From the NCBI GenBank assembly GCA_965263285.1, contig CBDHHD010000016.1:806001-870000 (forward strand): a DNA stretch of 64,000 nt. Reading direction: 5' to 3'. Position 1 is the first letter of the stretch. Every line of letters starts with the position of its first letter. The notes under the pieces are model-generated. The model was not told the origin of the DNA. It searched no databases and worked only from the letters and a program-made list of their open reading frames with translations. Positions 37,649 to 47,114 of this stretch are shown piece by piece. This stretch comes from JASGCP01 sp965263285. GTDB taxonomy: Bacteria > Bacteroidota > Bacteroidia > Chitinophagales > Chitinophagaceae. Made by a program: the position numbers and the translations under genes.

Positions 37649-38208
37649 GGCATAACTAAATTTAGTGTGAGGAAAAATTTAGTTTACTAAAAGGCTACAT
37701 CTTTTTTTGAGGTGCTGGGGGATATTTATATTTTTGTAATTGCTCATATATAGGTTCATCATTTATTTTTTATATCTTTTTCTTTCTTTTGTCTTGATAC
37801 AAAAGAAAGAAACAAAGAAAAAATCAAGCCTGCAGATAAAGAGCTACAAAATTACGGCTCGCTACGCTAGCGAGAATGAAGGGGAGGCGGTTAGGTATGA
37901 ATCGTTATGATGAGCTTATCCATAGGTATCTTTTATGCAAATACTTTATGCTCATCATAACGATTCATATATAAAAACTTCCGCCTCCACATTCTCGCTG
38001 GTCGCTTCGCTCACCTCGTTTTGTAACGCTCTTTATCTGAGGGCAGTCCTCATCAGATATTTCCTATTATTTCCATATTGTATATATATGTAATAATACA
38101 TGCTTCCAGCACCTCAAAAAAAGATGTAGCCCATATAAAATTGTTTTTACAAATATCCATTTTATTTTGTATCTTTGCATACTCCCTCACACTAAATTTA
38201 GTTATGCC
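37649..38208 (+). mobile_element. Composite MITE (GGCATAAC ends), copy 2, perfect TSD
   Basis: 560 bp from GGCATAACTAAATTTAGTGT to its complement ending TTATGCC. It is flanked by the perfect 8-bp repeat ACAATTTA (37641-37648 and 38209-38216). It contains a full ISL3-end MITE (37693-38131) with the palindromic core. The right arm carries a -7 box TATCTTTG (38170-38177) pointing outwards. Confidence 0.93.
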
Positions 38209-38424
38209 ACAATTTAAAACAAAAAAACAATATTTTATATGATTTTTGCAAAAAAATATTACCTAAAAATAGCCGGGTTTGAGATTAACCTACATGAGTA
38301 GTTACCAACCTCTTAGCACCTAAAAAAAGAGTTTAGCCAAAATCAAAATACTTTATTTTCAAAGTTGTTGATTAAATTCTTTACATGTTCTCTTATCTCT
38401 CTATCATTATTTTTTATCTTTCAT

Positions 38425-39456
38425 TTACACAGCTGCTAAAGAAGGTGTATTTGTTGTTGTAACATTTTCGAGTAGTTTAGCGCGAATTTTACTTTCTATT
38501 GCTTTGGCAAGTTCTGGTTTGTCTTTAAGTAATTGCTTTAAAGAATCTCTTCCTTGTCCTAATTTTTCCCCTTCGTAACTATACCAGCTACCACTTTTTT
38601 GAATTACATTTAAGTCCGATCCCAAATCAATAATCTCGCCTATCTTACTAATACCTTCTCCGAAGATAAGGTCAAATTCGGCACTTTGAAAAGGAGGTGC
38701 TACTTTATTCTTTACAACTTTTACCTTTACTCTATTACCAATGGCTTCTTCGCCATCTTTAAGTTGCGCTATTCTTCGAATATCTAAACGAATAGAGGCA
38801 TAGAACTTTAAAGCATTTCCTCCTGTTGTTGTTTCAGGATTGCCAAACATAACTCCAATTTTTTCTCTTAATTGATTAATAAAAATACAAATTGTATTTG
38901 TTTTATTAATGGTAGCAGTTAATTTCCTAAGTGCTTGGCTCATCAATCTTGCTTGTAGTCCCATTTTACTATCTCCCATATCACCTTCTAATTCACTTTT
39001 AGGAACCAGTGCTGCTACAGAGTCAATTACCACTACATCTATTGCACCTGATAGAATTAATCTATCAGCAATTTCAAGTGCCTGTTCGCCATAGTCGGGC
39101 TGAGAAATGAGCAAGGAATCTATATCTACACCTAATTTCTTAGCATAATTATTATCAAAAGCATGCTCGGCATCTATGATTGCACAAATCCCCCCTTTCT
39201 TTTGTGCTTCTGCAATGATATGCGTTGCAATAGTTGTTTTACCAGAACTCTCAGGACCAAATATCTCTACTACCCTACCACGAGGAATGCCCCCAATGCC
39301 TAATGCAATGTCTAAGCCAATAGAACCTGTTGAAATAAATTCCATTTCTTTTGAGCTCTTTTCATTCATCATCATTACGCTTCCTTTACCAAAGTCTTTA
39401 TCTATTTTGTCAATTGTTAACTTAAGTGCTTTAAGTTTTTCAGCAGTTGTACTCAT
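38425..39456 (-). CDS. recA: Recombinase A
   Basis: 343 residues from the ATG at 39454-39456; an in-frame ATG 45 bp upstream would add a non-conserved tail, so the shorter start is chosen. Walker A is GPESSGKTT (67-75), with VVVIDSVAALVPKSELEGD and the L2 region FINQLREKIGVMFGNPETTT. Normal length. It drives homologous recombination and the SOS response and would act on the many repeats here. A -7 box lies at 39499-39506. Confidence 0.97.
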   Translation of the reverse strand: MSTTAEKLKALKLTIDKIDKDFGKGSVMMMNEKSSKEMEFISTGSIGLDIALGIGGIPRGRVVEIFGPESSGKTTIATHIIAEAQKKGGICAIIDAEHAFDNNYAKKLGVDIDSLLISQPDYGEQALEIADRLILSGAIDVVVIDSVAALVPKSELEGDMGDSKMGLQARLMSQALRKLTATINKTNTICIFINQLREKIGVMFGNPETTTGGNALKFYASIRLDIRRIAQLKDGEEAIGNRVKVKVVKNKVAPPFQSAEFDLIFGEGISKIGEIIDLGSDLNVIQKSGSWYSYEGEKLGQGRDSLKQLLKDKPELAKAIESKIRAKLLENVTTTNTPSLAAV

Positions 39457-39498
39457 AAAAATTGTATTAAATTTGTTATTAAAATAATTAGTAAAATA

Positions 39499-39506
39499 CA
39501 AAGATA
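39499..39506 (-). promoter_or_regulatory. -7 box for recA
   Basis: On the minus strand TATCTTTG, exact TAnnTTTG match, 42 bp upstream of the chosen recA start. It lies inside the longer ORF version, which supports the downstream start. Confidence 0.6.
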
Positions 39507-39572
39507 TAACATATTTTTTTAATTAAACTAATTTTTTTAGCAAAATTATTTTTTTTACTAATTTTTTTACTT

Positions 39573-40658
39573 ATGCAACAGAAAGTGGTTTTTTTATGTG
39601 GATTAATGCTATACACAAGTATGATATATGCACAAAATATAAAAGGGTGGATAGGCACTTATTCGCTTCCGCATAATCCTATTGGAATTTATTCGTTTCA
39701 ATGGAACCAAAAAACAGGCTCTATTCGTATTATAGATAGTGTTGCTATGAGTGAAAATGCTTCCTGGATGTGTAAAACTAAAGATCATTTGTATGCAGTA
39801 GACGAAAGCAATCATTCGGAAGGCAGAATAAATGTTTTTTCTATACAACCCCATACATTAAAATTGCTGCGGATACAACAAAAAGCATCTTTAGGAGATA
39901 GTCCTTGTTATATTTCGTTAAGTCACCATCATACATGGTTAGCAGTAGCTAATTATGGTTCTGGTAATGTATCTGTCTATTCTATTCAAAAGAATGGTTA
40001 TTTAGATAGTGTTGCACAAAATGTTATTCAATATGGGACACCTTTATCTATGTCGCATCAGGTTTTTTTTAAATCGAATGATCAATTATTGTGTACCGTT
40101 AATTTAGGAAGGGACCAAATAATTACCTATTCTTTTAAGCGTGTTTCTCAACAACCAGTAGATACATTAGCAGCATCAATTATTAATTGTTCAAAAGGAT
40201 CTGGACCAAGGCATGTGTGGATAGATAGAAAGCATATTTTTGTTGCAGAAGAATTAGGAGGAATTGTGGAGGTATTTAAAAAAGAAAAAAATAGATTTAT
40301 GTCTGTACAAAAAATAAGTACACAAGCAACGGCATTTAATAAAATCATAGCGACAGCAGAAATTCAAATGAGCAAGAATAGAAGATTTTTATATGTGTCT
40401 AATAGAGGAGACGCTAATAATATAACTATTTTTAGAGTGATTAAAAAACATTCATATTTGCGTCGATTGGGTTCAATACCAGTTGGAGGAATATGTCCTC
40501 GATTTTTTATGATAAGCCCTAATGGACAATTTTTGCTTGTTGCAAATCAATACTCTAATAATGTTATTGTGTTTAAATTATCAAAAAGAAAAGGACAAAT
40601 AACTAAAATAGTAGATGCCATATCTTTACATAGTCCTGTTTTTGCTATATTAAATTAA
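39573..40658 (+). CDS. Lactonase family protein (beta-propeller)
   Basis: 361 residues. The N-terminal signal peptide (FLCGLMLYTSMIYAQ) suggests export. Seven-bladed propeller repeats of the YbhE/6-phosphogluconolactonase family are visible: LAVANYGSGNVSVYSIQ, GSGPRHVWIDRKHIFVAEEL, RRFLYVSNRGDANNITIFRV, NGQFLLVANQYSNNVIVFKL. The PGL activity shown for some family members is cytoplasmic; an exported version may act on other lactones. Divergent from recA. Confidence 0.88.
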   Translation: MQQKVVFLCGLMLYTSMIYAQNIKGWIGTYSLPHNPIGIYSFQWNQKTGSIRIIDSVAMSENASWMCKTKDHLYAVDESNHSEGRINVFSIQPHTLKLLRIQQKASLGDSPCYISLSHHHTWLAVANYGSGNVSVYSIQKNGYLDSVAQNVIQYGTPLSMSHQVFFKSNDQLLCTVNLGRDQIITYSFKRVSQQPVDTLAASIINCSKGSGPRHVWIDRKHIFVAEELGGIVEVFKKEKNRFMSVQKISTQATAFNKIIATAEIQMSKNRRFLYVSNRGDANNITIFRVIKKHSYLRRLGSIPVGGICPRFFMISPNGQFLLVANQYSNNVIVFKLSKRKGQITKIVDAISLHSPVFAILN

Positions 40659-40703
40659 TTAGATTGACAAAATATTATTAAGCAAAGCCAATATTTTTAT
40701 TTT

Positions 40704-40761
40704 GGCTACATCTTTTTTTGAGGTGCTAATATAAATATAATGGTAACTACTTAATTAAATT
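40704..40761. repeat. ISL3-type and IS66-type end debris
   Basis: GGCTACATCTTTTTTTGAGG plus TGCTA with no partner, followed by GTAACTACTTAATTAAATT. Solitary termini left by earlier events next to copy 3 of the composite MITE. Confidence 0.65.
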
Positions 40762-41315
40762 GGCATAACTAAATTTAGTGTGAGGAAAAATTTAGTTTAC
40801 TAAAAGGCTACATCTTTTTTTGAGGTGCTGGGGGATATTTATATTTTTGTAATTGCTCATATATAGGTTCATCATTTATTTTTTATATCCTTTTCTTTCT
40901 TTTGTCTTGATACAAAAGAAAGAAACAAAGAAAAAATCAAGCCTGCAGATAAAGAGCTACAAAACTACGGCTCGCTACGCTAGCGAGAATGAATGGGAGG
41001 CGGTTAGGTATGAATCGTTATGATGAGCTTATCCATAGGTATCTTTTATGTACATACTTTATGCTCATCATAACGATTCATATATAAAAACTTCCGCCTC
41101 CACATTCTCGCTGGTCGCTTCGCTCACCTCGTTTTGTAACGCTCTTTATCTGAGGGCAGTCCTCATCAGATATTTCCTATTATTTCCATATTTATATATA
41201 TGTAATAATTCATGCTTCCAGCACCTCAAAAAAAGATGTAGCCCATATTGTTTTTACAAATATCCATTTTATTTTGTATCTTTGCATACTCCCTCACACT
41301 AAATTTAGTTATGCC
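40762..41315 (+). mobile_element. Composite MITE (GGCATAAC ends), copy 3
   Basis: 554 bp, same structure as copies at 37649 and 53091, with an inner ISL3-end MITE at 40806-41243. The flanks ATTAAATT and AAAAAATT are only similar, not identical, so the duplication has decayed or was altered. Outward -7 box at 41277-41284. Confidence 0.9.
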
Positions 41316-41389
41316 AAAAAATTAAATCAAATTCATAAAAAAAGGTGTATTTTAATACCTGCTCACTAAAAAAGCTGTTATACCAAAAA

Positions 41390-41776
41390 TTATGGTAGTT
41401 TTTTCCACATTCTTGTAGCAGTAAAAAAATTAAAGCTAGCTGTTACTTTTAACGAGGTAGGGGTAACAAATGTAAATGTAGCAGGATGAAATTGATTAAT
41501 TTTTGTAACAAATGCTTGTCCTTTCCATTGCTCATTCGAGAAAACAAGTTCTTTTAGCACTACCATGTTCACATGTATATTGGTATTGGCAACTGCATCA
41601 TTTACCCATACTATTTTCCCTTCGTATTCATTTGTTTGTGGTGTGTGGTAAATATGTACTTTATAGTTGTTGTTCTCATTTTGATAGGTTCCAATAATAT
41701 CATTACTTTGAACTCTTTGTGCTTTCAAAGGGTGATATGATAATAAAAGAAGAAATACAAATAAAATTATTTTCAT
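41390..41776 (-). CDS. DUF2147 family exported protein
   Basis: 128 residues from the ATG at 41774-41776, chosen because it begins a clear signal peptide (MKIILFVFLLLLSYHPLKAQ). The mature part has the DUF2147 features DIIGTYQNENNNYKVHIYHT, YEGKIVW and a terminal RMWKKLP. Function unknown. It follows the GT2 gene by 79 bp. Confidence 0.8.
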   Translation of the reverse strand: MKIILFVFLLLLSYHPLKAQRVQSNDIIGTYQNENNNYKVHIYHTPQTNEYEGKIVWVNDAVANTNIHVNMVVLKELVFSNEQWKGQAFVTKINQFHPATFTFVTPTSLKVTASFNFFTATRMWKKLP

Positions 41777-41855
41777 TATAATAACATAAAGCGATAATAA
41801 TTGGCTACATATCTCTAAAATACAAAAATACAAAAATATTTAATAGGTAAATGCA

Positions 41856-42803
41856 CTACAATGTATTTTCAATTAAGTAAGCGTGTTTACTTGTGCTATT
41901 GCGAATAAGAATTTCTGTTATAAAACCCGTTAAAAATAATTGTATTCCAATAATCATAATAGTAAGCGAAAAATAAAAAGAGGGTCTTTGTGCTAAAGGT
42001 TCATATAGATATTGAGGAACAAAAATCTTTGTATATAATAGATACACAGAGCTAATAAAACCAATACCAAAACATAGAATACCTAAAAAACCAAAAAAAT
42101 GCATAGGGCGTTTGCTAAAACGAGATATAAAAAATATGGTAAGTAAATCTAAAAAACCATTTACAAATCGCTCCATACCGAATTTGGTTTTTCCGTATTT
42201 TCTTGGATAATGGGTAACCACTTTTTCGCCAATTCTTTTAAAACCTACCCATTTGGCAAGCACAGGAGTATATCTATGCATTTCGCCTATCAAGTCTATA
42301 TTCTTCACTACTTTTAGACGATAGGCTTTTAATCCACAATTAAAATCATGTAAGGCAATACCACTCATCCATCTTGTTACGCCATTAAACAGCTTTGTGG
42401 GAATTGTTTTTGATAGCGGATCGTGTCGTTTTTGTTTCCAACCGCTTACAATATCCAAATTTTGTTCTTTTATCATATTAAAAAGCGAAGGAATTTCATC
42501 AGGACTATCTTGTAAATCGGCATCCATGGTAATCACTATTTCGCCGGTAGCTATTTTAAATCCACTATAGAGAGCAGCGCTTTTACCATAATTGCGTTGA
42601 AATTTAATTCCTTTAATACAATCGCTATTTTTTTTATGTAATTGTTGAATTATTTGCCAACTATTATCCATGCTTCCGTCATCTATAAATATAATTTCAT
42701 ATTTAAAATCATGCTTTTGCATAACACGGTGTATCCATTGTGTTAATTCTAACAAAGATTCTTCTTCATCTTTTAAAGGAATTACCATTGAAATATCTAT
42801 CAT
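41856..42803 (-). CDS. Family 2 glycosyltransferase (GtrB/DPM1-like)
   Basis: 315 residues. The GT-A fold N-terminus has SMVIPLKDEEESLLEL, IIFIDDGSMDNSW and the DXD-type MDADLQDSPDEI (about 92-103). The C-terminus has two membrane helices (FFGFLGILCFGIGFISSVYL and SLTIMIIGIQLFLTGFI). This layout matches polyprenyl-phosphate glucosyl/mannosyl transferases. It lies in a minus-strand run with DUF4199 and the dihydroorotase-like gene, a Bacteroidota arrangement. Confidence 0.92.
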   Translation of the reverse strand: MIDISMVIPLKDEEESLLELTQWIHRVMQKHDFKYEIIFIDDGSMDNSWQIIQQLHKKNSDCIKGIKFQRNYGKSAALYSGFKIATGEIVITMDADLQDSPDEIPSLFNMIKEQNLDIVSGWKQKRHDPLSKTIPTKLFNGVTRWMSGIALHDFNCGLKAYRLKVVKNIDLIGEMHRYTPVLAKWVGFKRIGEKVVTHYPRKYGKTKFGMERFVNGFLDLLTIFFISRFSKRPMHFFGFLGILCFGIGFISSVYLLYTKIFVPQYLYEPLAQRPSFYFSLTIMIIGIQLFLTGFITEILIRNSTSKHAYLIENTL

Positions 42804-42848
42804 AATCTAATATTAAACACAATTATTCTATTTACAAATTTAAGAAAT

Positions 42849-43451
42849 TCAATTGTTTTGATGGGGATTTTTTACATATACCTTGCTACAAAAAATAGCA
42901 GCTATAATAGAGCCTATTAACCCTAATACAAGATTCCAGATAACTACTCCAGTGAGTATAGAAAGTCTTAATAATTTTAATACAGCTACTTTATTTGTAC
43001 TCATCTTTTGAATAATTTGTGAAGGTTGAATAGTTGTTGTATCTACTCCTTTTTTGAGCATGTGTGTTGTATCAGTAATATGAGCCATAGAATCGTTTTT
43101 TAATGCTTGTAAAATTAAAGGCAATGAACGATTATAAGTAGCTTCTACTAAAGTAGGATCAAATACATATACCATGAGTAGCTCATAAATAAAAAAGATA
43201 CAAATAGCTACTACCATTGTTTTAAAGCCATGTACAAAAACAGGTTGAAAACTTATTTGTTTATCCGTATATTTTGAAAAAACAATACAAGAAAAAAAGA
43301 TAAATAGTATAATAACAATAAATACAATGCCTCCTACTTTGCTTTCATTAAGTATAAAATAGAGATTATAGCTTTTCAATAAATCAATCATCATCAACAA
43401 AGCTGATAGGATAAGTCCTTTATAGATATGAGAACGATAGATTTTATGCAT
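42849..43451 (-). CDS. DUF4199 membrane protein
   Basis: 200 residues with four hydrophobic helices (IYKGLILSALLMMIDLL, VGGIVFIVIILFIFFSCIVF, FKTMVVAICIFFIYELLMVY, VVIWNLVLGLIGSIIAAIFC) and a soluble loop before the last. DUF4199 members are typically encoded between a GT2 and a dihydroorotase in Bacteroidota, as here. The gene is separated by 4 bp from the dihydroorotase-like gene, so translation is likely coupled. Function unknown. Confidence 0.85.
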   Translation of the reverse strand: MHKIYRSHIYKGLILSALLMMIDLLKSYNLYFILNESKVGGIVFIVIILFIFFSCIVFSKYTDKQISFQPVFVHGFKTMVVAICIFFIYELLMVYVFDPTLVEATYNRSLPLILQALKNDSMAHITDTTHMLKKGVDTTTIQPSQIIQKMSTNKVAVLKLLRLSILTGVVIWNLVLGLIGSIIAAIFCSKVYVKNPHQNN

Positions 43452-43455
43452 TTTT

Positions 43456-44739
43456 TTAATAATTCAGTGGGTTGAGTGATAAATGATTTTTAGTATATAC
43501 TCCTTTTACTTCTCCTTGTAAAGGAATATCCCAAAAGCCACTATTAACAGCTTTACTTTGGTTTGTTTTATGATTCAGTGTAGTAGATCCTGTACGAGAA
43601 AAAAAAGTCATATCAGCTTCTTGTTCTTCTTGAATAATAGCAGGAGGTAGTTGAAATATATGGCGTGGATTAATGCTAAACATTTCTACAATTTGTGTAT
43701 CGGTGAGTTGCTCTCCTATGCAATGATTAACGGCACAATAAGTACTTTGAAGAGACTGCATCCCCCATTTAGCAAAGTCAAATTCACAACTTTTATGGTC
43801 TTGCTTTTCTGGCAAATGATGAGATGCAATACAATCAACTTGATTGGCAATGACTGCTTTTTGTAAATATGCCTGCTGTGTAATATCTCGTAAGGGAGGC
43901 ATTACTTTAAAACTTGTATGATAATTTTTTAAAGCGTCATCAGTAAAAAATAAATGATAAGGGGTACAACTACAGCTAATAGATAGATTGTCTTTTTTTG
44001 CTTGGGTAATATAATCGAGTCCCTTTTGTGTGCTTACACCTGTAATATGTAATTTGCTACCAGTATATCGAAGTAATTCAATATCTCTTTGAATCATTAT
44101 TTCTTCTGCTATCATAGGAATACCTAACATACCTAATTGTGTAGAAGCAATGCCTTCATTCATAAGACCATAACTACCCATAGAACAATCATTAGGTAAT
44201 TGAATAATGGTGCCTTGAAAAGCTTTTACATATTCTAAAGCTTTTAGTAATAACCCTGGTTGTTGTATAGGGAGTATTCCATCGGTAAAAGCAAGTGCTC
44301 CATTATCAAACATATCAAATAACTCTGCTAGTTCTTTTCCTGTTGTGTTTTTACTAATAGCCCCTAAAGGGTGGATATGAATAGGTAGCAACTTACTACG
44401 ATTAACAATATATTCTATTTGTGATCGATGGTCAAGGATAGGATATGTATTGGGTATCACAAATACATGGGTATAACCACCTTTTATAGCTACCTGACTA
44501 CCTGTTGTTAGTGTTTCGTTGTATTCTAATCCTGGCTCACCAAACTGGGCAAAAATATCTACCCAACCGGGTGATACGAGTAGATCTTCTAACTGTAATG
44601 TTTGAATTTGATCAATAGCAATGTAATCATCAATGGCTTTTATTTTATTTTCTTCTATCCATATATCTTTTTTCTTTTTATGAAAAGGAGAACGAGGATC
44701 AATAATTGTTACTTGTTTAATCAACAGTTGCATAGCCAT
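43456..44739 (-). CDS. Dihydroorotase-like amidohydrolase, metal ligands missing
   Basis: 427 residues, amidohydrolase fold of the PyrC/PyrX type. Where active dihydroorotases have D-x-H-x-H-x-R-E-P-G, this protein reads WVDIFAQFGEPG (about 59-70), lacking both zinc histidines. The late Asp-containing DHAPH motif is replaced by ASHHLPE. Length and remaining core (GGYTHVFVIPNT) are normal. It is probably a non-catalytic PyrX-like partner of aspartate carbamoyltransferase or a diverged enzyme. pyrE lies 1.6 kb away on the same strand. Promoter -7 box at 44754-44761. Confidence 0.85.
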   Translation of the reverse strand: MAMQLLIKQVTIIDPRSPFHKKKKDIWIEENKIKAIDDYIAIDQIQTLQLEDLLVSPGWVDIFAQFGEPGLEYNETLTTGSQVAIKGGYTHVFVIPNTYPILDHRSQIEYIVNRSKLLPIHIHPLGAISKNTTGKELAELFDMFDNGALAFTDGILPIQQPGLLLKALEYVKAFQGTIIQLPNDCSMGSYGLMNEGIASTQLGMLGIPMIAEEIMIQRDIELLRYTGSKLHITGVSTQKGLDYITQAKKDNLSISCSCTPYHLFFTDDALKNYHTSFKVMPPLRDITQQAYLQKAVIANQVDCIASHHLPEKQDHKSCEFDFAKWGMQSLQSTYCAVNHCIGEQLTDTQIVEMFSINPRHIFQLPPAIIQEEQEADMTFFSRTGSTTLNHKTNQSKAVNSGFWDIPLQGEVKGVYTKNHLSLNPLNY

Positions 44740-44753
44740 AATAAATATGGTTG

Positions 44754-44761
44754 CAAAAGTA
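44754..44761 (-). promoter_or_regulatory. -7 box for the dihydroorotase-like operon
   Basis: Minus-strand TACTTTTG, 14 bp upstream of the first possible ATG. The leader would be very short. Confidence 0.45.
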
Positions 44762-44807
44762 CTTCTTAAATTTGTTTTTCTTATCTTTACATTTTTAATT
44801 TTTTATT

Positions 44808-44881
44808 CGGGTGGTGGCGCAGTCCGGTAGCGCATTTGCATGGGGTGCAAGGGGTCGCTGGTTCGAATCCAGTCCACCCGA
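44808..44881 (+). tRNA. tRNA-Pro (GGG)
   Basis: Acceptor CGGGTGG pairs with CCACCCG. The anticodon loop ATGGGGT gives GGG, and the T arm contains GGTTCGAATCC. No encoded CCA. A TATCTTTA box lies near 44780. Confidence 0.95.
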
Positions 44882-44910
44882 CTCTTTTTTATAAGTTTAT
44901 TCATTATATT

Positions 44911-45648
44911 ATGCAACAACATTTAGATATTTTAGTGTTTGGTGCGCATCCAGATGATATAGAGATTTGTGCAGGAGGCTTTATCCTTGCTATGGTAGCA
45001 CAAGGTAAAAAGGTAGGTGTAATCGAAATTACACAAGGAGAAATGGGCACAAGAGGCACAAAAGAAATACGATTACAAGAAGCACAATCAGCAGCAAAGA
45101 TATTAGGATTATCTATTCGAGAGAATTTGCATATACCCGATGCTTGGATAACCAATAGCCAAGAAAATAAATTAAAAGTAATAGAAAAAATACGCACATA
45201 TACCCCTGATATTGTTATTTGTAACCCTTACCCATCAAGACATCCGGATCATGGCAACACACATATCTTGGTAAAAGAGGCTTTTTTTCTATCGGGATTA
45301 ATGAAAATAGAAACCATAGTACAAGGGAACAAGCAAGTAGCTCATCGCCCTTCATTTTTATTTTCTTTTATGCAAGATAAATACTGTAGAGAACCTTCAT
45401 TTATTTTTGACATTTCTCCTTATTTTGAGAAGAAAGTAGAAGCTATTCTTGCCCATCAATCACAATTCTTTCGTGAAAATGCAACAGAACCAGAAACCAT
45501 ATTGAGTAAACAAAAATTTCGCCCTATTGTAGAAGCAATGAATACATTTTATGGCCGTATGATTGGTGTTCAATATGGAGAAGGTTTTATATCTGAAAAA
45601 ATTATTGGATTAAAATCATTAGATAGTTTAGTAAAGTCTGTTTACTAA
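44911..45648 (+). CDS. bshB1: Bacillithiol biosynthesis deacetylase BshB1
   Basis: 245 residues; the ATG at 44911 is chosen because the longer frame would start inside tRNA-Pro. PIG-L fold with zinc ligands in FGAHPDDIEICAGG (about 11-24) and HPDHGNTH (about 112), and GEMGTRGTKEIR typical of BshB1. It removes the acetyl group from GlcNAc-malate. No bshA or bshC is adjacent. The LysE-type gene starts 23 bp downstream. Confidence 0.92.
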   Translation: MQQHLDILVFGAHPDDIEICAGGFILAMVAQGKKVGVIEITQGEMGTRGTKEIRLQEAQSAAKILGLSIRENLHIPDAWITNSQENKLKVIEKIRTYTPDIVICNPYPSRHPDHGNTHILVKEAFFLSGLMKIETIVQGNKQVAHRPSFLFSFMQDKYCREPSFIFDISPYFEKKVEAILAHQSQFFRENATEPETILSKQKFRPIVEAMNTFYGRMIGVQYGEGFISEKIIGLKSLDSLVKSVY

Positions 45649-45671
45649 CAATTAAACTATTGCATTATTAC

Positions 45672-46328
45672 ATGCTACTTAAAAAAATATCTATTTTTTT
45701 TATTGGGCTAGCTATTAGTTGTATAGGAGCTTTGCCATTTGGAAATATTAACTTAGTAGCTTTACGACTCAGTGTAACTTATTCTATTAGTACGGCAATT
45801 TTATTTTCATTAGGTGCTTTATTAGTAGAAATGATATATGTGCGTATATCTTTATTAGGACTTTCATGGCTTTTGAGGAAAAAAAAATTACTAAAACAAT
45901 TAGATTGGTTTTCAATCGCTATTTTTATTGTATTGTCTATTGCTAGCTTTTGGCAAATGATACATCATCAAAAAAGGGAGGATATTAATACAACCATCTT
46001 ATTCTTACCTATCTCGCCATTTTTTTGGGGTATGTTTTTAAGCCTTATTAATCCCCTGCAATTTCCATTTTGGATAGGGTGGAGCACAATATTAATAACA
46101 AAAAATATATTAATCCCTCGAGAATCTTTTTATTGGATTTACATCATAGGAATTGGAATGGGGTCTTTCTTAGGGTTACTTTTATTTATATTAGGGGGGC
46201 AGTATCTATTTCATCATTTCTCTTTCTCAGATTATATTTTTAATCTTATATTAGGAATATTGTTTTTAATAACTGCTTTGTTGCTTTTGCTTAAAACATT
46301 ATTCTTTAAACATTGGACAGATAAATGA
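45672..46328 (+). CDS. LysE-family exporter
   Basis: 218 residues, start ATG at 45672 (a TTG 12 bp upstream is less likely). Six hydrophobic helices. The first contains ISCIGALPFGNINLVALRLS, the LysE/RhtB family G-P/F-G-N pattern. The middle has SPFFWGMFLSLINPLQFPFW. Probably exports an amino acid or related small molecule. Converges with pyrE with a 6-bp gap. Confidence 0.75.
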   Translation: MLLKKISIFFIGLAISCIGALPFGNINLVALRLSVTYSISTAILFSLGALLVEMIYVRISLLGLSWLLRKKKLLKQLDWFSIAIFIVLSIASFWQMIHHQKREDINTTILFLPISPFFWGMFLSLINPLQFPFWIGWSTILITKNILIPRESFYWIYIIGIGMGSFLGLLLFILGGQYLFHHFSFSDYIFNLILGILFLITALLLLLKTLFFKHWTDK

Positions 46329-46334
46329 TAATGA

Positions 46335-46973
46335 TTATTTTTTCCACTTATCTATTACCTCTTTATGCCAACGCTCTAATTGAGGAGTCATATCAATAGG
46401 TAATATCTTTTTTTCCATAGCTAAAGATATTAATTGATGATAATAACATACAGATGAGGTGTGTACTCCCAATTTATTATTTTCTTCTTCTGCTATTCCA
46501 AATTGATAGTTAAAAATAGAGGTTACTCCTAATACTTTTACTTTTTTTTTCTGCAATTCTTTTACAGCATGTAAACTGCTTTTACCTGTTGAAATTAAAT
46601 CCTCTACTACAATACAACGATCATTGGAAGAATAGGTTCCTTCAATTAAATTCTCTAATCCATGCTCTTTCGATTTAGTTCGTACATAAACAAAAGGAAG
46701 AGATAATGTATCTGCTATTAACATACCCCAAGGAATGCCCGCCGTTGCAACACCTGCTATGAGAGACACATGCTTATATTCCTGTTTAATTAAACTGCAT
46801 AGTGCCTGTTTAATATAATTTCTTAATATAGGCTCTGATAATGATTTTCGGTTATCGCAATAGATAGGAGATTGTATGCCACTTGTCCAACAAAATGAAA
46901 AAGTACTACTAAGATGAATAGCACCTATTCTAATTAGACCTTCTAAAATATATCGATCTTGAGAAGATGTCAT
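46335..46973 (-). CDS. pyrE: Orotate phosphoribosyltransferase
   Basis: 212 residues. PRPP-binding motif CIVVEDLISTGKSS (120-133), substrate loop YCDNRKSLSEP, and VATAGIPWG. Converts orotate to OMP in pyrimidine synthesis. The RiPP-like precursor at 47115 is co-oriented and ends 141 bp upstream. Confidence 0.95.
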   Translation of the reverse strand: MTSSQDRYILEGLIRIGAIHLSSTFSFCWTSGIQSPIYCDNRKSLSEPILRNYIKQALCSLIKQEYKHVSLIAGVATAGIPWGMLIADTLSLPFVYVRTKSKEHGLENLIEGTYSSNDRCIVVEDLISTGKSSLHAVKELQKKKVKVLGVTSIFNYQFGIAEEENNKLGVHTSSVCYYHQLISLAMEKKILPIDMTPQLERWHKEVIDKWKK

Positions 46974-47114
46974 AATATATAGTTTTTTTTTTAAATAATT
47001 TGCATTATTTAAATTCTATACTATCCAATAAACACTGAAATAAATGTATTAAATTGCCTAAAGAATTACCCTTAACTAAGAAAATATATGAGTTGTTTTT
47101 ACAACATGTATCAA

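Noticed and set aside
37685..38139. 8-bp duplication around the inner ISL3-end MITEs within the composite elements
   Set aside because: The inner flanks TACTAAAA and CATATAAA differ, and the same flanks occur in all four copies. Only the outer duplication is supported.
39457..39501. Upstream start of recA (MYFTNYFNNKF...)
   Set aside because: The segment contains the presumed -7 promoter box and has no RecA-like sequence. MSTTAEKLKAL is the conserved start.
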